Source of the DNA: JAAYCI01 sp031549285 | Lineage (GTDB): Bacteria; Bacillota; Clostridia; Oscillospirales; Ruminococcaceae | Direction of reading: 5' to 3' | NCBI GenBank assembly: GCA_031549285.1 | Contig: JAVBPZ010000008.1 | Coordinates: 1 to 64,000, forward strand | Length of the DNA: 64,000 nucleotides | Shown: positions 43,497 to 52,815 of the stretch, piece by piece | How positions within the stretch are numbered: the first letter of the stretch is position 1 | Layout of the letters: every line of letters starts with the position of its first letter | The notes under the pieces: generated by a model | What the model was told of the DNA's origin: nothing | Database searches by the model: none | Seen by the model: the letters and a program-made list of their open reading frames with translations, nothing else | Position numbers and translations under genes: made by a program

Positions 43497-45449
43497 TTAC
43501 AGCTCCACCGTGTCGGAAACAATACGCAACGGCTCGAACGGTTTGCCGTCCGCCTCATAAAACCGGCTGAACACCTCGTAATAATTTAGGCGCAGCGCTT
43601 GTATGCCCACAATGAGCCCCTCCAGACAGATGACAAACGCGTTGCCGATGACCATGACCAGCGGCGAAAGCGCCCCCGCCATATTTGCCAGCGTAACCAC
43701 CACGCTCATCATGCCGGCGTGGGCCAGCACAAACCCGCCCACACGCAGGAAGCTGACGGTGTTGGCCAAAAATTCCAGCATGGTGACGAACAGCTCGAAA
43801 AATCCGCTCAGCAAAAGGTCGCTTACACTTTCAATATGGACTTTGCCCTCGTCAATAAACTGGGCAATGGGCTCCTGCAGGTACATGATGAGCACCGGTA
43901 GTATGATGAGGCAAACCAGGTACGCGGTGCCGGACGCAAAGCCGATGTGCAGCACCAGGTTGTCCACCAGGAACGCAACGATGGAGAGATAAAAAATCAA
44001 ACCGGCCACCCCATTCGGGCTGGTAATGGCCTCGCCCCGTTTGTGGCGGCTGAGCTTTGAAATAATGCTGGTGATAATGGACATGGCTACCACCGCCACA
44101 CCAATGCCGATGGAAACCAGCAGGATGGTGTTGATGCTGGTGGACGCCATCACTTCAAAGGGTTTGTGGGCAAAGCCCAGCGCATGAAACAGGGGATCCA
44201 GCATTTCCTCGTACCCAAACACACTGCCAAACAACACCCCGAAAATGCAGCAGAAGATAGAAGCCCGCGCCAATATCAGCCCAATGGCCATTTTTTTGTA
44301 CCGGTACATGAAAAAGTACCCGAACAGCCCCAACACCAGCCCCTGGCCCAGATCCGCAAACATGACGCCATACAGCACCGAGTAAATGATGGCCACGATG
44401 GTGGTGGGGTCAATGTCGGTGTAGGTAGGCAGGCCGTACATCTCGGTAAACATTTGGTATGGGCGCGAGAACCAGCCGTTTTTCAGCTTCACCGGCGGTT
44501 TGGCGGGCACCTCTTGCGAGTCGGTGGCTTCCTTTATACGCACCGCCGGCACCTTTTCCACCGCGGCGCTGAAGGTGTCGAAACTATCCTCCGGCACAAA
44601 GCCGCTGATGTAAAACGTGTGGTTAAACACCAGTGCATATTTTTTCATTTCATACAGCTGGTTCAGGTAGGACAACCACGCGGCCATGTCTGCAATTTTG
44701 TTCAGCTCCTCCTCCGAGGCAATGCCCGCCGGGGTGGTGATGAGCGCCAGCTCTTCCTGCAGTTCCGCTATACGCTTTTGTATGTTGTCCAGTGCTTCCT
44801 CTGGGCGCCCATGCACAAACTCCGGCACCCACACCCGTTCGAAGTACAGCGAATTGAAAATATCGTCTATATCCTGGGCCGAGTCACTGGGTGCAAAATA
44901 CATTCCCCAGTAATACTCGCCGTCAAAGTCGTACACAATAAAGTTAAAGTACGAGGTAAAGTTGAATCCCTTTTCCGCGTAATAGCTCAGGCGGACATAG
45001 CTGCTTTTGGGAAGGCGCCCCACCCGTACCTTCAGGGTTTCCACCTTGAACAAATCGTCCATGGTAATGTCTAGGTCGGTCAAGTGGCTCAGGATGCCCT
45101 CGGTTTTCCGCTGCAGGTCCAGCTCGGTTTCAATATCGGTCTTGCGTTTGGAGCGGCGAGCAACCTCGGCGGCGAATTTTTCCAGAAAGTCCGACACCTC
45201 GGCCCGGGTATACGCATCGTCCGCGCCGATATAATCCGCCGCGATAGAGGAATACCCCAGGTCGCTGAGCAGGCCCTTGGCCTTGGTCAGCAGCGGCTCG
45301 TATTTATTGGTACCCAAACGAATGGCCGAGTGGATTGCCTCGCCCTCTTCCGGTGCGAAACAGGCACTGCGGGCAACGGCGCCCAGTGCAGACTGCAGCT
45401 GTTTTTCCGGCCCATATACATTCAGGTAGGTCATTTTGGCAACGGCCAT
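43497..45449 (-). CDS. atpI: V-type ATP synthase subunit I (membrane stator, a-like)
   Basis: The 650-residue protein has a cytoplasmic N-terminal half (about 1-330) with coiled regions and a membrane half with about seven or eight helices, including TDIDPTTIVAIIYSVLYGVMFADLGQGLVLGLFGY and FLRVGGFVLAHAGMM, where the conserved Arg facing the ring is found. It forms the ion half-channels. The start at 45449 follows GGAAAGGA. Confidence 0.95.
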   Translation of the reverse strand: MAVAKMTYLNVYGPEKQLQSALGAVARSACFAPEEGEAIHSAIRLGTNKYEPLLTKAKGLLSDLGYSSIAADYIGADDAYTRAEVSDFLEKFAAEVARRSKRKTDIETELDLQRKTEGILSHLTDLDITMDDLFKVETLKVRVGRLPKSSYVRLSYYAEKGFNFTSYFNFIVYDFDGEYYWGMYFAPSDSAQDIDDIFNSLYFERVWVPEFVHGRPEEALDNIQKRIAELQEELALITTPAGIASEEELNKIADMAAWLSYLNQLYEMKKYALVFNHTFYISGFVPEDSFDTFSAAVEKVPAVRIKEATDSQEVPAKPPVKLKNGWFSRPYQMFTEMYGLPTYTDIDPTTIVAIIYSVLYGVMFADLGQGLVLGLFGYFFMYRYKKMAIGLILARASIFCCIFGVLFGSVFGYEEMLDPLFHALGFAHKPFEVMASTSINTILLVSIGIGVAVVAMSIITSIISKLSRHKRGEAITSPNGVAGLIFYLSIVAFLVDNLVLHIGFASGTAYLVCLIILPVLIMYLQEPIAQFIDEGKVHIESVSDLLLSGFFELFVTMLEFLANTVSFLRVGGFVLAHAGMMSVVVTLANMAGALSPLVMVIGNAFVICLEGLIVGIQALRLNYYEVFSRFYEADGKPFEPLRIVSDTVEL

Positions 45450-45510
45450 GGTTTCGTCCTTTCCAGCCCCGCCGGGCAACTTCCTGCTTGGTAAATCTTG
45501 GCGTTTAAAA

Positions 45511-46551
45511 CTAGTTCAGCATCATGGCGCTCATGGTTTCCGGCGCCAGGCCATAGCGAACGCCCTCAATAATATTAATGACATTTTCGCGGATAAGCCG
45601 CGCCAGCGCCAGAAATGCCGCCAGCGCCGCCGCGGGCGAGGGAGTCAAGTGCAGCATCAGCCGTGCGTGGCTGAACAAGACCTGGTTGCCCAGGTGCAGC
45701 ATATCGTCGGTGTTGGTGGGCAGGCCATAGCGCACGGCGCCGGACTGTTTATACAGCTGTAAAAATGCCTCTATGCTGGGTGCGGCCGCCATCTCCTCCA
45801 ACTTGTGTTTGGTCAGGTGAAAGGTATACGGCAGCAGCAACTGCTGTACGGTGGCGCCGGGATATATATGCGCAAAATAAGTTTTCACCCGCACCATCAG
45901 CTGCAGGTTGTATATTTCCGCCTGCTGCAAAAACAGCTCCCGCACCATCTGCCGCTCCCGGCCGGAAAAGCTTTGGGCTATCAGCTCAAAAATCATATCG
46001 TACAGGTACTTCAGCATCGCGGCCTCCAGCGCAGGAAAATCCCGCAGGTAGGGGTCGGCCAAAAAGCGCCCGCGCAGTATTTTTTGGTAGGGGGTCGCGT
46101 GCAGCACTGCCTCCACCTGGGGCAGGTTGGTGGCGCGGGCCAGGGCAAACAGGTCGAAGCGGGTTTTCCCCACCAGGTATTCTGGTATCTGGGCCAAATA
46201 CCCGCCGGGAACGCTAATGCTGAGCAGGTGCAGTGCCTTGATAATCTCGCGCACCTCACACTCGGCCAGGTAATAGCTGGTGAAGCTGTCCTTGCCCACG
46301 TCGTAATGCACCAGCGCCTCGTATTTCGTAAAAATGTCCATGTTCAGCAGCTCTTCTATCTGGCCGCGGTGGGGCTCGGTGGTGGACAGGGTGGCCAGGC
46401 TGTCCTTGAAATACACATGTTTTTTTAACAGCGCGGCGACCTCGGCCACTGAGCGCCGCCGCATCAGTTCTTCGTACTCTGCATCGCTGGGGCGCTTGGC
46501 ATACATGCCGCGGGCTTTGGGGATAATTGCTTGTGTACCCACTGCTTGCAT
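45511..46551 (-). CDS. atpC: V-type ATP synthase subunit C
   Basis: The 346-residue helical protein is the funnel-like subunit linking the central shaft to the ring. It has a typical NTDDMLHLGNQV-like C-terminal region and three-helix repeats. AGGAGG precedes the start by about 9 nt. It is the second gene of the operon. Length and position support the call; sequence motifs are weak in this family. Confidence 0.88.
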   Translation of the reverse strand: MQAVGTQAIIPKARGMYAKRPSDAEYEELMRRRSVAEVAALLKKHVYFKDSLATLSTTEPHRGQIEELLNMDIFTKYEALVHYDVGKDSFTSYYLAECEVREIIKALHLLSISVPGGYLAQIPEYLVGKTRFDLFALARATNLPQVEAVLHATPYQKILRGRFLADPYLRDFPALEAAMLKYLYDMIFELIAQSFSGRERQMVRELFLQQAEIYNLQLMVRVKTYFAHIYPGATVQQLLLPYTFHLTKHKLEEMAAAPSIEAFLQLYKQSGAVRYGLPTNTDDMLHLGNQVLFSHARLMLHLTPSPAAALAAFLALARLIRENVINIIEGVRYGLAPETMSAMMLN

Positions 46552-46650
46552 CTGCCGGCGCCTCCTTTTGGCTAGTATTCAGTAGTATCGATCATTGTCT
46601 GCGGGGTGGCAATAATATAGTGGGGGTCTCCTGGCCAGGCAAAAAACAAA

Positions 46651-46998
46651 TCATTTTGCCGTTTCTGCGCCATTCAAAATGCGCTGGGTAATCTCGGCTT
46701 TCCACGCGTCACGCTTTTTGGCCATGGTTGCATCCAGTTCCTTGCGTTTCGCCTCGAAATCCGCCTGGGCCTGGTTTTTGCGTTCTTCCAGCGTGGCGGT
46801 TTGCTGTGCCTCCACCTGCGCAATAATCTCCTGCTTTTTTCTTTCCGCATCGGCAAATATTTGCGCCTTTTGCTTTTCCACGTTGTTGCGGATGGTCTTT
46901 CGGCTGTCCCGCGCCTGCTGTATGATATCGGCAGCCATCCGGTCCGCCTGAATAATCTGGCGCAGTTCAAGGGCCAGGGTATCCTTGTTTTCTGCCAT
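46651..46998 (-). CDS. V-type ATP synthase subunit G/H (peripheral stalk coiled coil)
   Basis: The 115-residue product is a continuous charged coiled coil rich in A, Q, K and E (QIIQADRMAADIIQQARDSRKT and the repeated ERKKQEIIAQVEAQQTATLEERKNQAQ). This is the AtpH/NtpF-like stator subunit that pairs with E. It is the first gene of the operon. The start at 46998 follows CCGGAGG; longer in-frame openings run into the leader and promoter. Confidence 0.87.
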   Translation of the reverse strand: MAENKDTLALELRQIIQADRMAADIIQQARDSRKTIRNNVEKQKAQIFADAERKKQEIIAQVEAQQTATLEERKNQAQADFEAKRKELDATMAKKRDAWKAEITQRILNGAETAK

Positions 46999-47056
46999 GG
47001 GGCCACCTCCGGGTACAAAATGTGTGTGGGTCTGAAGTACTGCAACCGCAAACCGA

Positions 47057-47130
47057 TTTTTGCTGCGCACAGGTGCCGCGCATGGATACGCTTTAACAGC
47101 AAAATATGCGGACATCAACCTGCCCGCATG
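47057..47130 (-). promoter_or_regulatory. Structured leader of the V-ATPase operon
   Basis: Within the roughly 130-nt leader, an 8-bp long-range stem TTTTGCTG/CAGCAAAA (47058-47065 with 47097-47104) and a 9-bp hairpin (47106-47114 with 47121-47129, one G-T pair) can form. It shares no clear sequence with the rnf leader. Possible regulation is inferred only. Confidence 0.35.
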
Positions 47131-47134
47131 CAAC

Positions 47135-47163
47135 ATGATACTCTCTTCCGCCAGGTTTTTCAA
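47135..47163 (-). promoter_or_regulatory. Promoter of the V-ATPase operon
   Basis: TTGAAA (47158-47163), 17 bp, TATCAT (47135-47140) on the minus strand. The leader to the first gene is about 130 nt. Confidence 0.75.
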
Positions 47164-47302
47164 GCGCAATCCGGCTGGGAAGGGAAAACTTTCTTTTCGA
47201 AAGAAGAAAAACGTCGAAACTGACAAAAATTCCCCACCAAAGCGCAACGTTCCTGTGCCATATTTGCCGGTGCCCGGTGCTGCATGCTGCCTTTTCCTGC
47301 CA

Positions 47303-47340
47303 GGTCATGAAACGCGTATTTTGCCCGGCGGCTCATGACC
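47303..47340 (-). repeat. Hairpin between 6S RNA and the V-ATPase promoter
   Basis: GGTCATGA/TCATGACC (47303-47310 with 47333-47340) is a perfect 8-bp inverted repeat. It follows the 6S terminator. Nothing else can be named in 47164-47340. Confidence 0.5.
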
Positions 47341-47350
47341 GCACATCTGC

Positions 47351-47543
47351 AAAAAAACCCGCCTTGCCGTCTGCGACCAAGTTATAACCCACTCTCTCAA
47401 GCAGGTGGGTGCCCTATCCCCGGTTTCACGCTCCCTTCTTCCGGCATAGCCGGGAGGTCTGCCATCCTCCGGTGAACACGGGCTCCCTTTTCATAACTAG
47501 TAGGATAATTGTGGCCGCAACAAATCGAACAAGGCAGGGTGTT
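47351..47543 (-). ncRNA. ssrS: Probable 6S RNA
   Basis: The stretch has no open frame but a clear long-range closing helix: CCCGCCTTG (47358-47366) with CAAGGCAGGG (47530-47539, one bulge), and TGCGACC (47372-47378) with GGCCGCA (47513-47519). Inside lie an ACCCAC/GTGGGT hairpin near the 3' side, as in the small 3' hairpin of 6S, and a long bulged central arm. The RNA ends in a U-run (47351-47357) and is about 193 nt long, the usual 6S size. 6S binds the housekeeping RNA polymerase and lowers transcription in stationary phase. It follows the DUF1292 gene and has its own weak promoter (-10 TATTGT, 47551-47556). Confidence 0.72.
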
Positions 47544-47587
47544 GCCAAAAACAATACCGTAGTGCGGGAAATCTGGGAAAGGAACGG

Positions 47588-47947
47588 CTACTCTTCCTCG
47601 GCGGCCAGTTCTTTCCGCAGTTCTTCCAGGTCGATGTCGTATACCTCGCTCAGCCGGTTCAGAAAGACCTGGCCCACCGCCAGCAGTTCTTCCTCATCGT
47701 CCACCACGTCCAGGTACTCGTCGCCGTCTTCCTCGCCCACGCGCATAATGATCATCTCGTTGTCCTCTGCCAGCTTGTCGGCAGCGCCGGGGCTGTAGGG
47801 GACCAGGGCCAGGTAACGCTCGTCTCCAACATCGGTGGCGTCCAGCACCTCGAAAGCATGCTCGGTGCCGTTTTCATCTTCCAGTGTCAGGATATCCGGT
47901 TCGTACTCCTGTGCGGCATCCTGCCCGCGGGAGGTCTCGTCGCTCAT
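47588..47947 (-). CDS. DUF1292 family protein (YrzB-like)
   Basis: The 119-residue, highly acidic protein has the pattern DILTLEDENGTEHAFEVLDATDVGDERYLALVPY...IIMRVGEEDGDEYLDVVDDEEELLAVGQVFLNRL, that of DUF1292. The family is conserved in Firmicutes, usually next to yrrK/yrzL (mreB-alaS region), with unknown role. Here it stands alone before the 6S RNA. AAGGAG is upstream of the start. Confidence 0.9.
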   Translation of the reverse strand: MSDETSRGQDAAQEYEPDILTLEDENGTEHAFEVLDATDVGDERYLALVPYSPGAADKLAEDNEMIIMRVGEEDGDEYLDVVDDEEELLAVGQVFLNRLSEVYDIDLEELRKELAAEEE

Positions 47948-48006
47948 AAAGGTACTCCTTTACCTTCTGCATCAGAAGCTTTTTCTAAAAGGCTTTTTCT
48001 GTCTTT

Positions 48007-48035
48007 ATGATACCCCAACAACCCCCGCGCGTCAA
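48007..48035 (-). promoter_or_regulatory. Promoter of the DUF1292 gene
   Basis: TTGACG (48030-48035), 17 bp, TATCAT (48007-48012) on the minus strand, 60 nt from the start. Confidence 0.75.
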
Positions 48036-48172
48036 GATTTTGCGCCCTCAAAAAGCCCCAAAGTGAAAAAACCACGCGGGTTTTGTCATTCTTGCGCCGG
48101 CTGCCCATAAAATATGGTATAATTATATAGAAAAAGCGGTCAACGCTTGCAAACCGGCGCAAAACCACGCCT

Positions 48173-48215
48173 TGCCGGTCAAACATCACCGCGTTCTGCC
48201 GGTCAAACACCACCG
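48173..48215. repeat. Two tandem 19-bp repeats in the DUF1292/cyclophilin intergenic region
   Basis: TGCCGGTCAAACATCACCG (48173-48191) and TGCCGGTCAAACACCACCG (48197-48215) differ by one base, with a 24-bp period. They lie in a noncoding stretch (47948-48334) that also holds the DUF1292 promoter and an AT-rich TATAATTATATA at 48118-48129. They may be a protein binding site for the cyclophilin promoter; no more can be said. Confidence 0.5.
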
Positions 48216-48334
48216 ATGACAGCGAAGGCAAAGGGACTGGAACCCCATACGCCATGCAAAATATACCTGCCTGACATATGAATATAGGGCGGGTACTTTC
48301 TATACCACAACAAAATGGCGAAGGAGACGGGTGC

Positions 48335-49144
48335 ATGAAACGAATGCTGGCGGCTATGGTGGCGGGACTTTTGCTGCTGGCGGCGTGTGGCCAGCAGCCG
48401 GCGGAGTCTTTGGCCAGCGTGGGCGGCAGCACCCGCCGCCACACGGTGGACAGCGACCAGCTGCAGTTTTTATCCCCGCAGGCGGGCGACACCATCGCCA
48501 CCATAGAAACCAGCCGCGGCACCATTACCGTGGTATTGTACCCGGCGTATGCGCCGCTGGCGGTGGAAAATTTTTCCGCGCTGGCCGGGCGGGGCTATTA
48601 TGACGACACCGTGTTTCACCGTGTGGTGAAGGACTTTATGGTGCAGGCGGGCGATGCCACCGGTACCGGGCTTTCCGGGGAAAGCATCTGGGGACATCCC
48701 TTTGCCACCGAGCGTTCGGCAATGCTGTACCACTACACCGGCGCGGTGTGCATGGCTGCCGCCGACGGCCTGCCGGACACCCACCTTAGCCAGTTTTACA
48801 TTGTGGCGGCCGGGCAGGATACCATTACCGAGGAAGCCGCCGACAGCCTTACCGCGGCCGGCCTGCCCGCCGATGTGGTGGAGACCTATCGCCAGGCGGG
48901 CGGCGCGCCATATCTGGATAATACCGACACAGTCTTTGGCCAGGTAATTTCCGGTATGGACGTGGTGGACGCCATTGCCGCGGTGGCGGTGGACGAAGAA
49001 AACCGTCCCAAAGACCCGGTGACGATTCTCAGCATTACCATCACTACCTATACAGCCTCCGGGGCGGAATCGGCGGTTTCAATACTGCCGGCACAGGTGG
49101 ATGATGCTGGTGCATCGGCCGCGGGCAGCATGCCGGAGGCATAG
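48335..49144 (+). CDS. Lipoprotein peptidyl-prolyl cis-trans isomerase, cyclophilin type
   Basis: The 269-residue protein has a lipoprotein signal MKRMLAAMVAGLLLLAAC with the lipobox LAAC, so it is anchored outside by its lipidated Cys. The cyclophilin domain (about 50-240) has the catalytic-loop motif FHRVVKDFMVQAGD with the conserved Arg and the DTVFGQVISGMDVVDAI end. It speeds proline isomerisation in secreted proteins. The C-terminal 30 residues are a Ser/Ala-rich tail. The start at 48335 follows AAGGAGA. Confidence 0.93.
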   Translation: MKRMLAAMVAGLLLLAACGQQPAESLASVGGSTRRHTVDSDQLQFLSPQAGDTIATIETSRGTITVVLYPAYAPLAVENFSALAGRGYYDDTVFHRVVKDFMVQAGDATGTGLSGESIWGHPFATERSAMLYHYTGAVCMAAADGLPDTHLSQFYIVAAGQDTITEEAADSLTAAGLPADVVETYRQAGGAPYLDNTDTVFGQVISGMDVVDAIAAVAVDEENRPKDPVTILSITITTYTASGAESAVSILPAQVDDAGASAAGSMPEA

Positions 49145-49191
49145 AACAGACAGCGCCACGAACAGCACAATAGAAAGGGCAGCAATACGGT

Positions 49192-50751
49192 ATGTTCAAA
49201 AAGATCATGCGAGTAGTTTTGTCCCGAACCTTCGCGCTGGCCATTTTGGTGCTGGCGCAGGTGGTTCTTTTTGTGGTGCTGGTATATCTGTTTGCCAGCG
49301 TGGGGGTTATATCCTATGTCATCCTTACGCTGGTGACGGTGGTGGTGCTGGTGGCGGTGTTCGAGCAGGACGAACTGAACCCCGCCTATAAGCTGATGTG
49401 GATATTGATTATCACGCTGATGCCGATGTCTGGGGCGCTGTTTTACCTGTTGTGGGGCCACCGGCATGTGCCGCGCCGTACCCGCAAACAGCTGATGGAG
49501 ATAGAGCCGCGGGCCAATGCCGCCCTGCGGCAGGATCCGGCGGTGCTGGCGGCGCTGGCGGGGCAGGACCGGTACCTGGGGCATCAGGCGCAGTACCTGG
49601 CAAACCACGCGCTTTCCCCGGTATACCAAAGCGCGGGCGAGGAATACTACCCTGTGGGCGAAGATTTCTTTCCCCGGTTTTTGGACGCCGCAAAAAATGC
49701 CCAAAAGTATATTTTCATGCAGTACTATATCTGGGAAGAAGGATATATGCTGGACACCACCATCGATGTTTTGCGCCAGAAGGCCGCGGAGGGCGTGGAT
49801 GTTCGCCTGATTTGGGATGGATTTGGCAGCCTGTTCACCCTGCCGCAGGACTACGCCGAAAAGCTGCGCGGGTATGGGATACAATGTTATGCGTTCAGTC
49901 CGCTGGCGTTTACCATTCACATGTCGGACTATGCCATGCTGAACCACCGCGACCACCGCAAGCTTACCGTGGTGGACGGCGATATCGCTTTTTCCGGTGG
50001 CTTGAACATTGCGGATGAGTACATCAACGTGAAGGAACGCTTTGGCCAGTGGAAGGACACGGCGTTCATGGTGCGGGGGGAAGCGGCCTACAGCATGGCG
50101 GTCACCTTTCTGCGCACCTGGGATTATGTCGCCAAAACGGTCAGCGACTTTGCGGTATACCGGCCGGCCCTGCTGCCGGCGCCGGCGGCTCCCACGCTGG
50201 AACATGGTTTCGTGCAGCCATACTGGGACTCACCGCTGGACAACGAAAATGTTTCGGAAAACGCCTATTTGAACGTGATACGCTATGCGACCGAGTACGT
50301 ATACATTTCCACCCCGTACCTTATTTTGGACAATGAAATGATTACCAGCCTGTCCCTGGCGGCAAAAAGCGGCATAGATGTGCGAATTTTGACCCCGGGC
50401 ATTCCGGACAAGCCCACCATCTTCATCGTGACCCAAAGCTATTACCCTGCGCTGCTGCGTGCCGGGGTGCGCATTTTCGAGTATACACCGGGGTTCAACC
50501 ATGCCAAGATGTATGTCAGCGATGACAAGGTTGCTATTGTGGGCAGCGCCAACATGGACTACCGCAGCCTGTACCTGCACTTTGAAAACTGCGTCAGTTT
50601 TTATGGCGGCACAGTGGTGGCTGCGGCCAAGCGCGACATGGACGAAAGCTTTGCCAAAGCGCATGAGGTAACGCTGGAGGAAACAAAAAATATTCCGTTG
50701 ACCCGCCGTCTGGTGCAGATTGTGGCCCGGTTCTTTTCCCCCATGCTGTAG
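49192..50751 (+). CDS. cls: Cardiolipin synthase
   Basis: The 519-residue phospholipase D family protein has two or three N-terminal membrane helices (about 8-82) and two HKD active-site motifs, HRDHRKLTVVDG (near 259; the first Lys is in HRKLTVVD) and HAKMYVSDDKVAIVGSANMD (near 440). It makes cardiolipin from two phosphatidylglycerols at the cytoplasmic membrane. It lies 47 nt after the cyclophilin gene, so it may be co-transcribed. Confidence 0.95.
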   Translation: MFKKIMRVVLSRTFALAILVLAQVVLFVVLVYLFASVGVISYVILTLVTVVVLVAVFEQDELNPAYKLMWILIITLMPMSGALFYLLWGHRHVPRRTRKQLMEIEPRANAALRQDPAVLAALAGQDRYLGHQAQYLANHALSPVYQSAGEEYYPVGEDFFPRFLDAAKNAQKYIFMQYYIWEEGYMLDTTIDVLRQKAAEGVDVRLIWDGFGSLFTLPQDYAEKLRGYGIQCYAFSPLAFTIHMSDYAMLNHRDHRKLTVVDGDIAFSGGLNIADEYINVKERFGQWKDTAFMVRGEAAYSMAVTFLRTWDYVAKTVSDFAVYRPALLPAPAAPTLEHGFVQPYWDSPLDNENVSENAYLNVIRYATEYVYISTPYLILDNEMITSLSLAAKSGIDVRILTPGIPDKPTIFIVTQSYYPALLRAGVRIFEYTPGFNHAKMYVSDDKVAIVGSANMDYRSLYLHFENCVSFYGGTVVAAAKRDMDESFAKAHEVTLEETKNIPLTRRLVQIVARFFSPML

Positions 50752-50856
50752 GTGGGACGCCGCCCGGGATGCAGCGGCATATGCCGGAATAGAGTCTTTT
50801 TGCAGACCTGCATGGTACCCAAACCGCCCTTTGCTCTATAAGACAGGAGTACCGTC

Positions 50857-51594
50857 ATGGACGAAATCTTGAAAGACCAGGGAGAGCCGCTTAGCCAGAT
50901 GGCCGCCAAAAAATTTGGCATTCCGCCTGTGCAGATGGAACAGTTTCTCATTGAGTATATGGACATGCAGGTGCTGTACCGCAGCGCTATCCGGGAGGTG
51001 AGCACCCGCCTGGAAATATTGGATGATGAGTTCCAGTTCCGGCACAAGCGCAACCCCATCCATGTTATTCAGACCCGGTTGAAAACCCCGCAAAGCGCCA
51101 TGGAAAAACTGGGCCGGCGAAACCTGGCACCGGATATGGAGATATTGCGCAGTGAGCTGACCGACATCGCGGGCATCCGCGTCATTTGTTCCTATGTGGA
51201 GGATATTTATCTGCTGGCGGACCTGCTGTGCCGGCAGGAGGGCGTGACGCTGGACGATACGCAGGATTTTATAAAGAACCCAAAACCGAACGGATACCGC
51301 AGCCTGCATATTGTCATCAGCGTTCCGGTGCATTTTTCCGACGGTACCCACCAGGTGCCGGTGGAGATTCAGATTCGCACCATCGCCATGGATTTTTGGG
51401 CGAGCCTGGAGCATGAACTGCAGTATAAGTCCGGCGAAAAGGCGGCGCGGAACATTGTGCCGGAGCTGCGCGCGTGCGCCGAGGCGATTGCCAGCCTGGA
51501 CAAAAAGATGCAAAGCATTTACCATGAGCTGGAGGCCATTCGCCCGGGGAAAGTTCCCCCGGCCAAGGACCCCGACGCCAAACCCGGCGGGTAA
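50857..51594 (+). CDS. Small alarmone synthetase (RelA/SpoT-like GTP pyrophosphokinase)
   Basis: The 245-residue protein contains only the synthetase domain, with no HD hydrolase or TGS/ACT regions. Visible motifs are RSELTDIAGIRVICSYVEDIY, KNPKPNGYRSLHIVI and VEIQIRTIAMDFWASLEHELQYK, in which the Glu and Arg bind substrate. It makes (p)ppGpp from ATP and GDP/GTP like YjbM/YwaC of Bacillus. Its full control is probably transcriptional, by envelope or stress signals. Confidence 0.92.
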   Translation: MDEILKDQGEPLSQMAAKKFGIPPVQMEQFLIEYMDMQVLYRSAIREVSTRLEILDDEFQFRHKRNPIHVIQTRLKTPQSAMEKLGRRNLAPDMEILRSELTDIAGIRVICSYVEDIYLLADLLCRQEGVTLDDTQDFIKNPKPNGYRSLHIVISVPVHFSDGTHQVPVEIQIRTIAMDFWASLEHELQYKSGEKAARNIVPELRACAEAIASLDKKMQSIYHELEAIRPGKVPPAKDPDAKPGG

Positions 51595-51695
51595 ACAAAT
51601 ACATCTGTAAGCACCAAAGGATATATATACAAAGCCAGGATGTACCACAGCCAGATGCACAGCAAACAGTTTTTTGGAGAAAGGGAGATCAGCTT

Positions 51696-52733
51696 ATGTC
51701 ATTGACCAGTAGACCCTATGGAAAAACCGCCGCGGGCGAAGAGGTGCAGGAGTTTACCCTGCGCAATGCAGCCGGTATCGAAGTGCGCTGCATCAATTTT
51801 GGCTGCCGTATTACCCACCTGTTTCTGCCTTCTGCAGACGCCCCCTGCGACATAGTGCTGGGGTACGACGAGCTGGCAGGCTATGAACAGGACCACGCCG
51901 GCCAGGGTGCGTTTATTGGGCGGTATGCCAACCGCATAAAGGGCGCGGCGTTTGAGGTGGACGGGAAAACCTATTCGCTGACCCAGAACGATGGGACGAA
52001 TTTTCTGCACGGAACCTTTGCCAAACGGGTGTTTGCCGCGGAAGGCATTGGCGACAACAGCGTTTCCTTTGTGTACACATCGCCGGAGGGGGAAGACGGC
52101 TTCCCAGGGGAAGTGTGGGTAGGCGTCACCTACACCCTTACCGACGAAAACGAACTGCTGATGGATTACCGCGCGGTGTCTACCGCCGACACCCACCTGA
52201 ACCTGACCAACCACGCCTACTACAACCTGGCGGGCCATGCGGCCGGCACCATGGACGGGCAGACCCTGCAGCTGAACGCCAGCACCTTCCTGGAGGTGGA
52301 CAAAGAGCTGATTCCCACCGGGCGCATTTTGGAGGTGGCGGGCGGCGCGTTTGATTTCACTACCGAAAAACCCATCAACCGGGACATTGCCAACGACGAC
52401 CCGCTCTTGGCCATTGGCGGCGGGTATGACAACTGCTATATCGTGGATAAGCAGCAGCCCGGGGAACTGGCCCTGGCGGCCATTGCGCGGCACCCGGCCA
52501 GCGGGCGCGAGATGCATATCTTCACCACGCAGCCGGCCATACAGCTGTATTCCTCTAATTTCCTGAACGAGCCGTTCCCCGGCAAAGGCGGCAAAAAACT
52601 GGCCTGGCGGGACGCGTTTTGCCTGGAGACGCAGCACTACCCGGATGCCCCCCATAACCCGGATTTCCCCAGCACACTGCTGCGGGCAGGGGATAAGTAC
52701 CACCAGCTGACCATCACGAAGTTTACCTGGTAA
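51696..52733 (+). CDS. galM: Aldose 1-epimerase (galactose mutarotase)
   Basis: The 345-residue protein has the GalM set: GRYANRIKGAAFEVDGKTY, TNHAYYNLAG (catalytic His), and an active-site Glu in CLETQHYPDAPHNP. It interconverts alpha and beta anomers of sugars such as galactose. No gal operon is adjacent. A GGAGAAAGGGAG site precedes the start. Confidence 0.95.
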   Translation: MSLTSRPYGKTAAGEEVQEFTLRNAAGIEVRCINFGCRITHLFLPSADAPCDIVLGYDELAGYEQDHAGQGAFIGRYANRIKGAAFEVDGKTYSLTQNDGTNFLHGTFAKRVFAAEGIGDNSVSFVYTSPEGEDGFPGEVWVGVTYTLTDENELLMDYRAVSTADTHLNLTNHAYYNLAGHAAGTMDGQTLQLNASTFLEVDKELIPTGRILEVAGGAFDFTTEKPINRDIANDDPLLAIGGGYDNCYIVDKQQPGELALAAIARHPASGREMHIFTTQPAIQLYSSNFLNEPFPGKGGKKLAWRDAFCLETQHYPDAPHNPDFPSTLLRAGDKYHQLTITKFTW

Positions 52734-52815
52734 GCAAAAGACACGGACGAATTCCTTGAGATGCCAGTTTTTTGTCAGGCGAAGCTGTATTAGAAAATCA
52801 GCATAGAAACAGGCA

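Noticed and set aside
47944..48525. 193-codon minus-strand frame extending upstream of the DUF1292 gene
   Set aside because: It overlaps the promoter, the tandem repeats and the cyclophilin start on the other strand, and has no ribosome site or family match.
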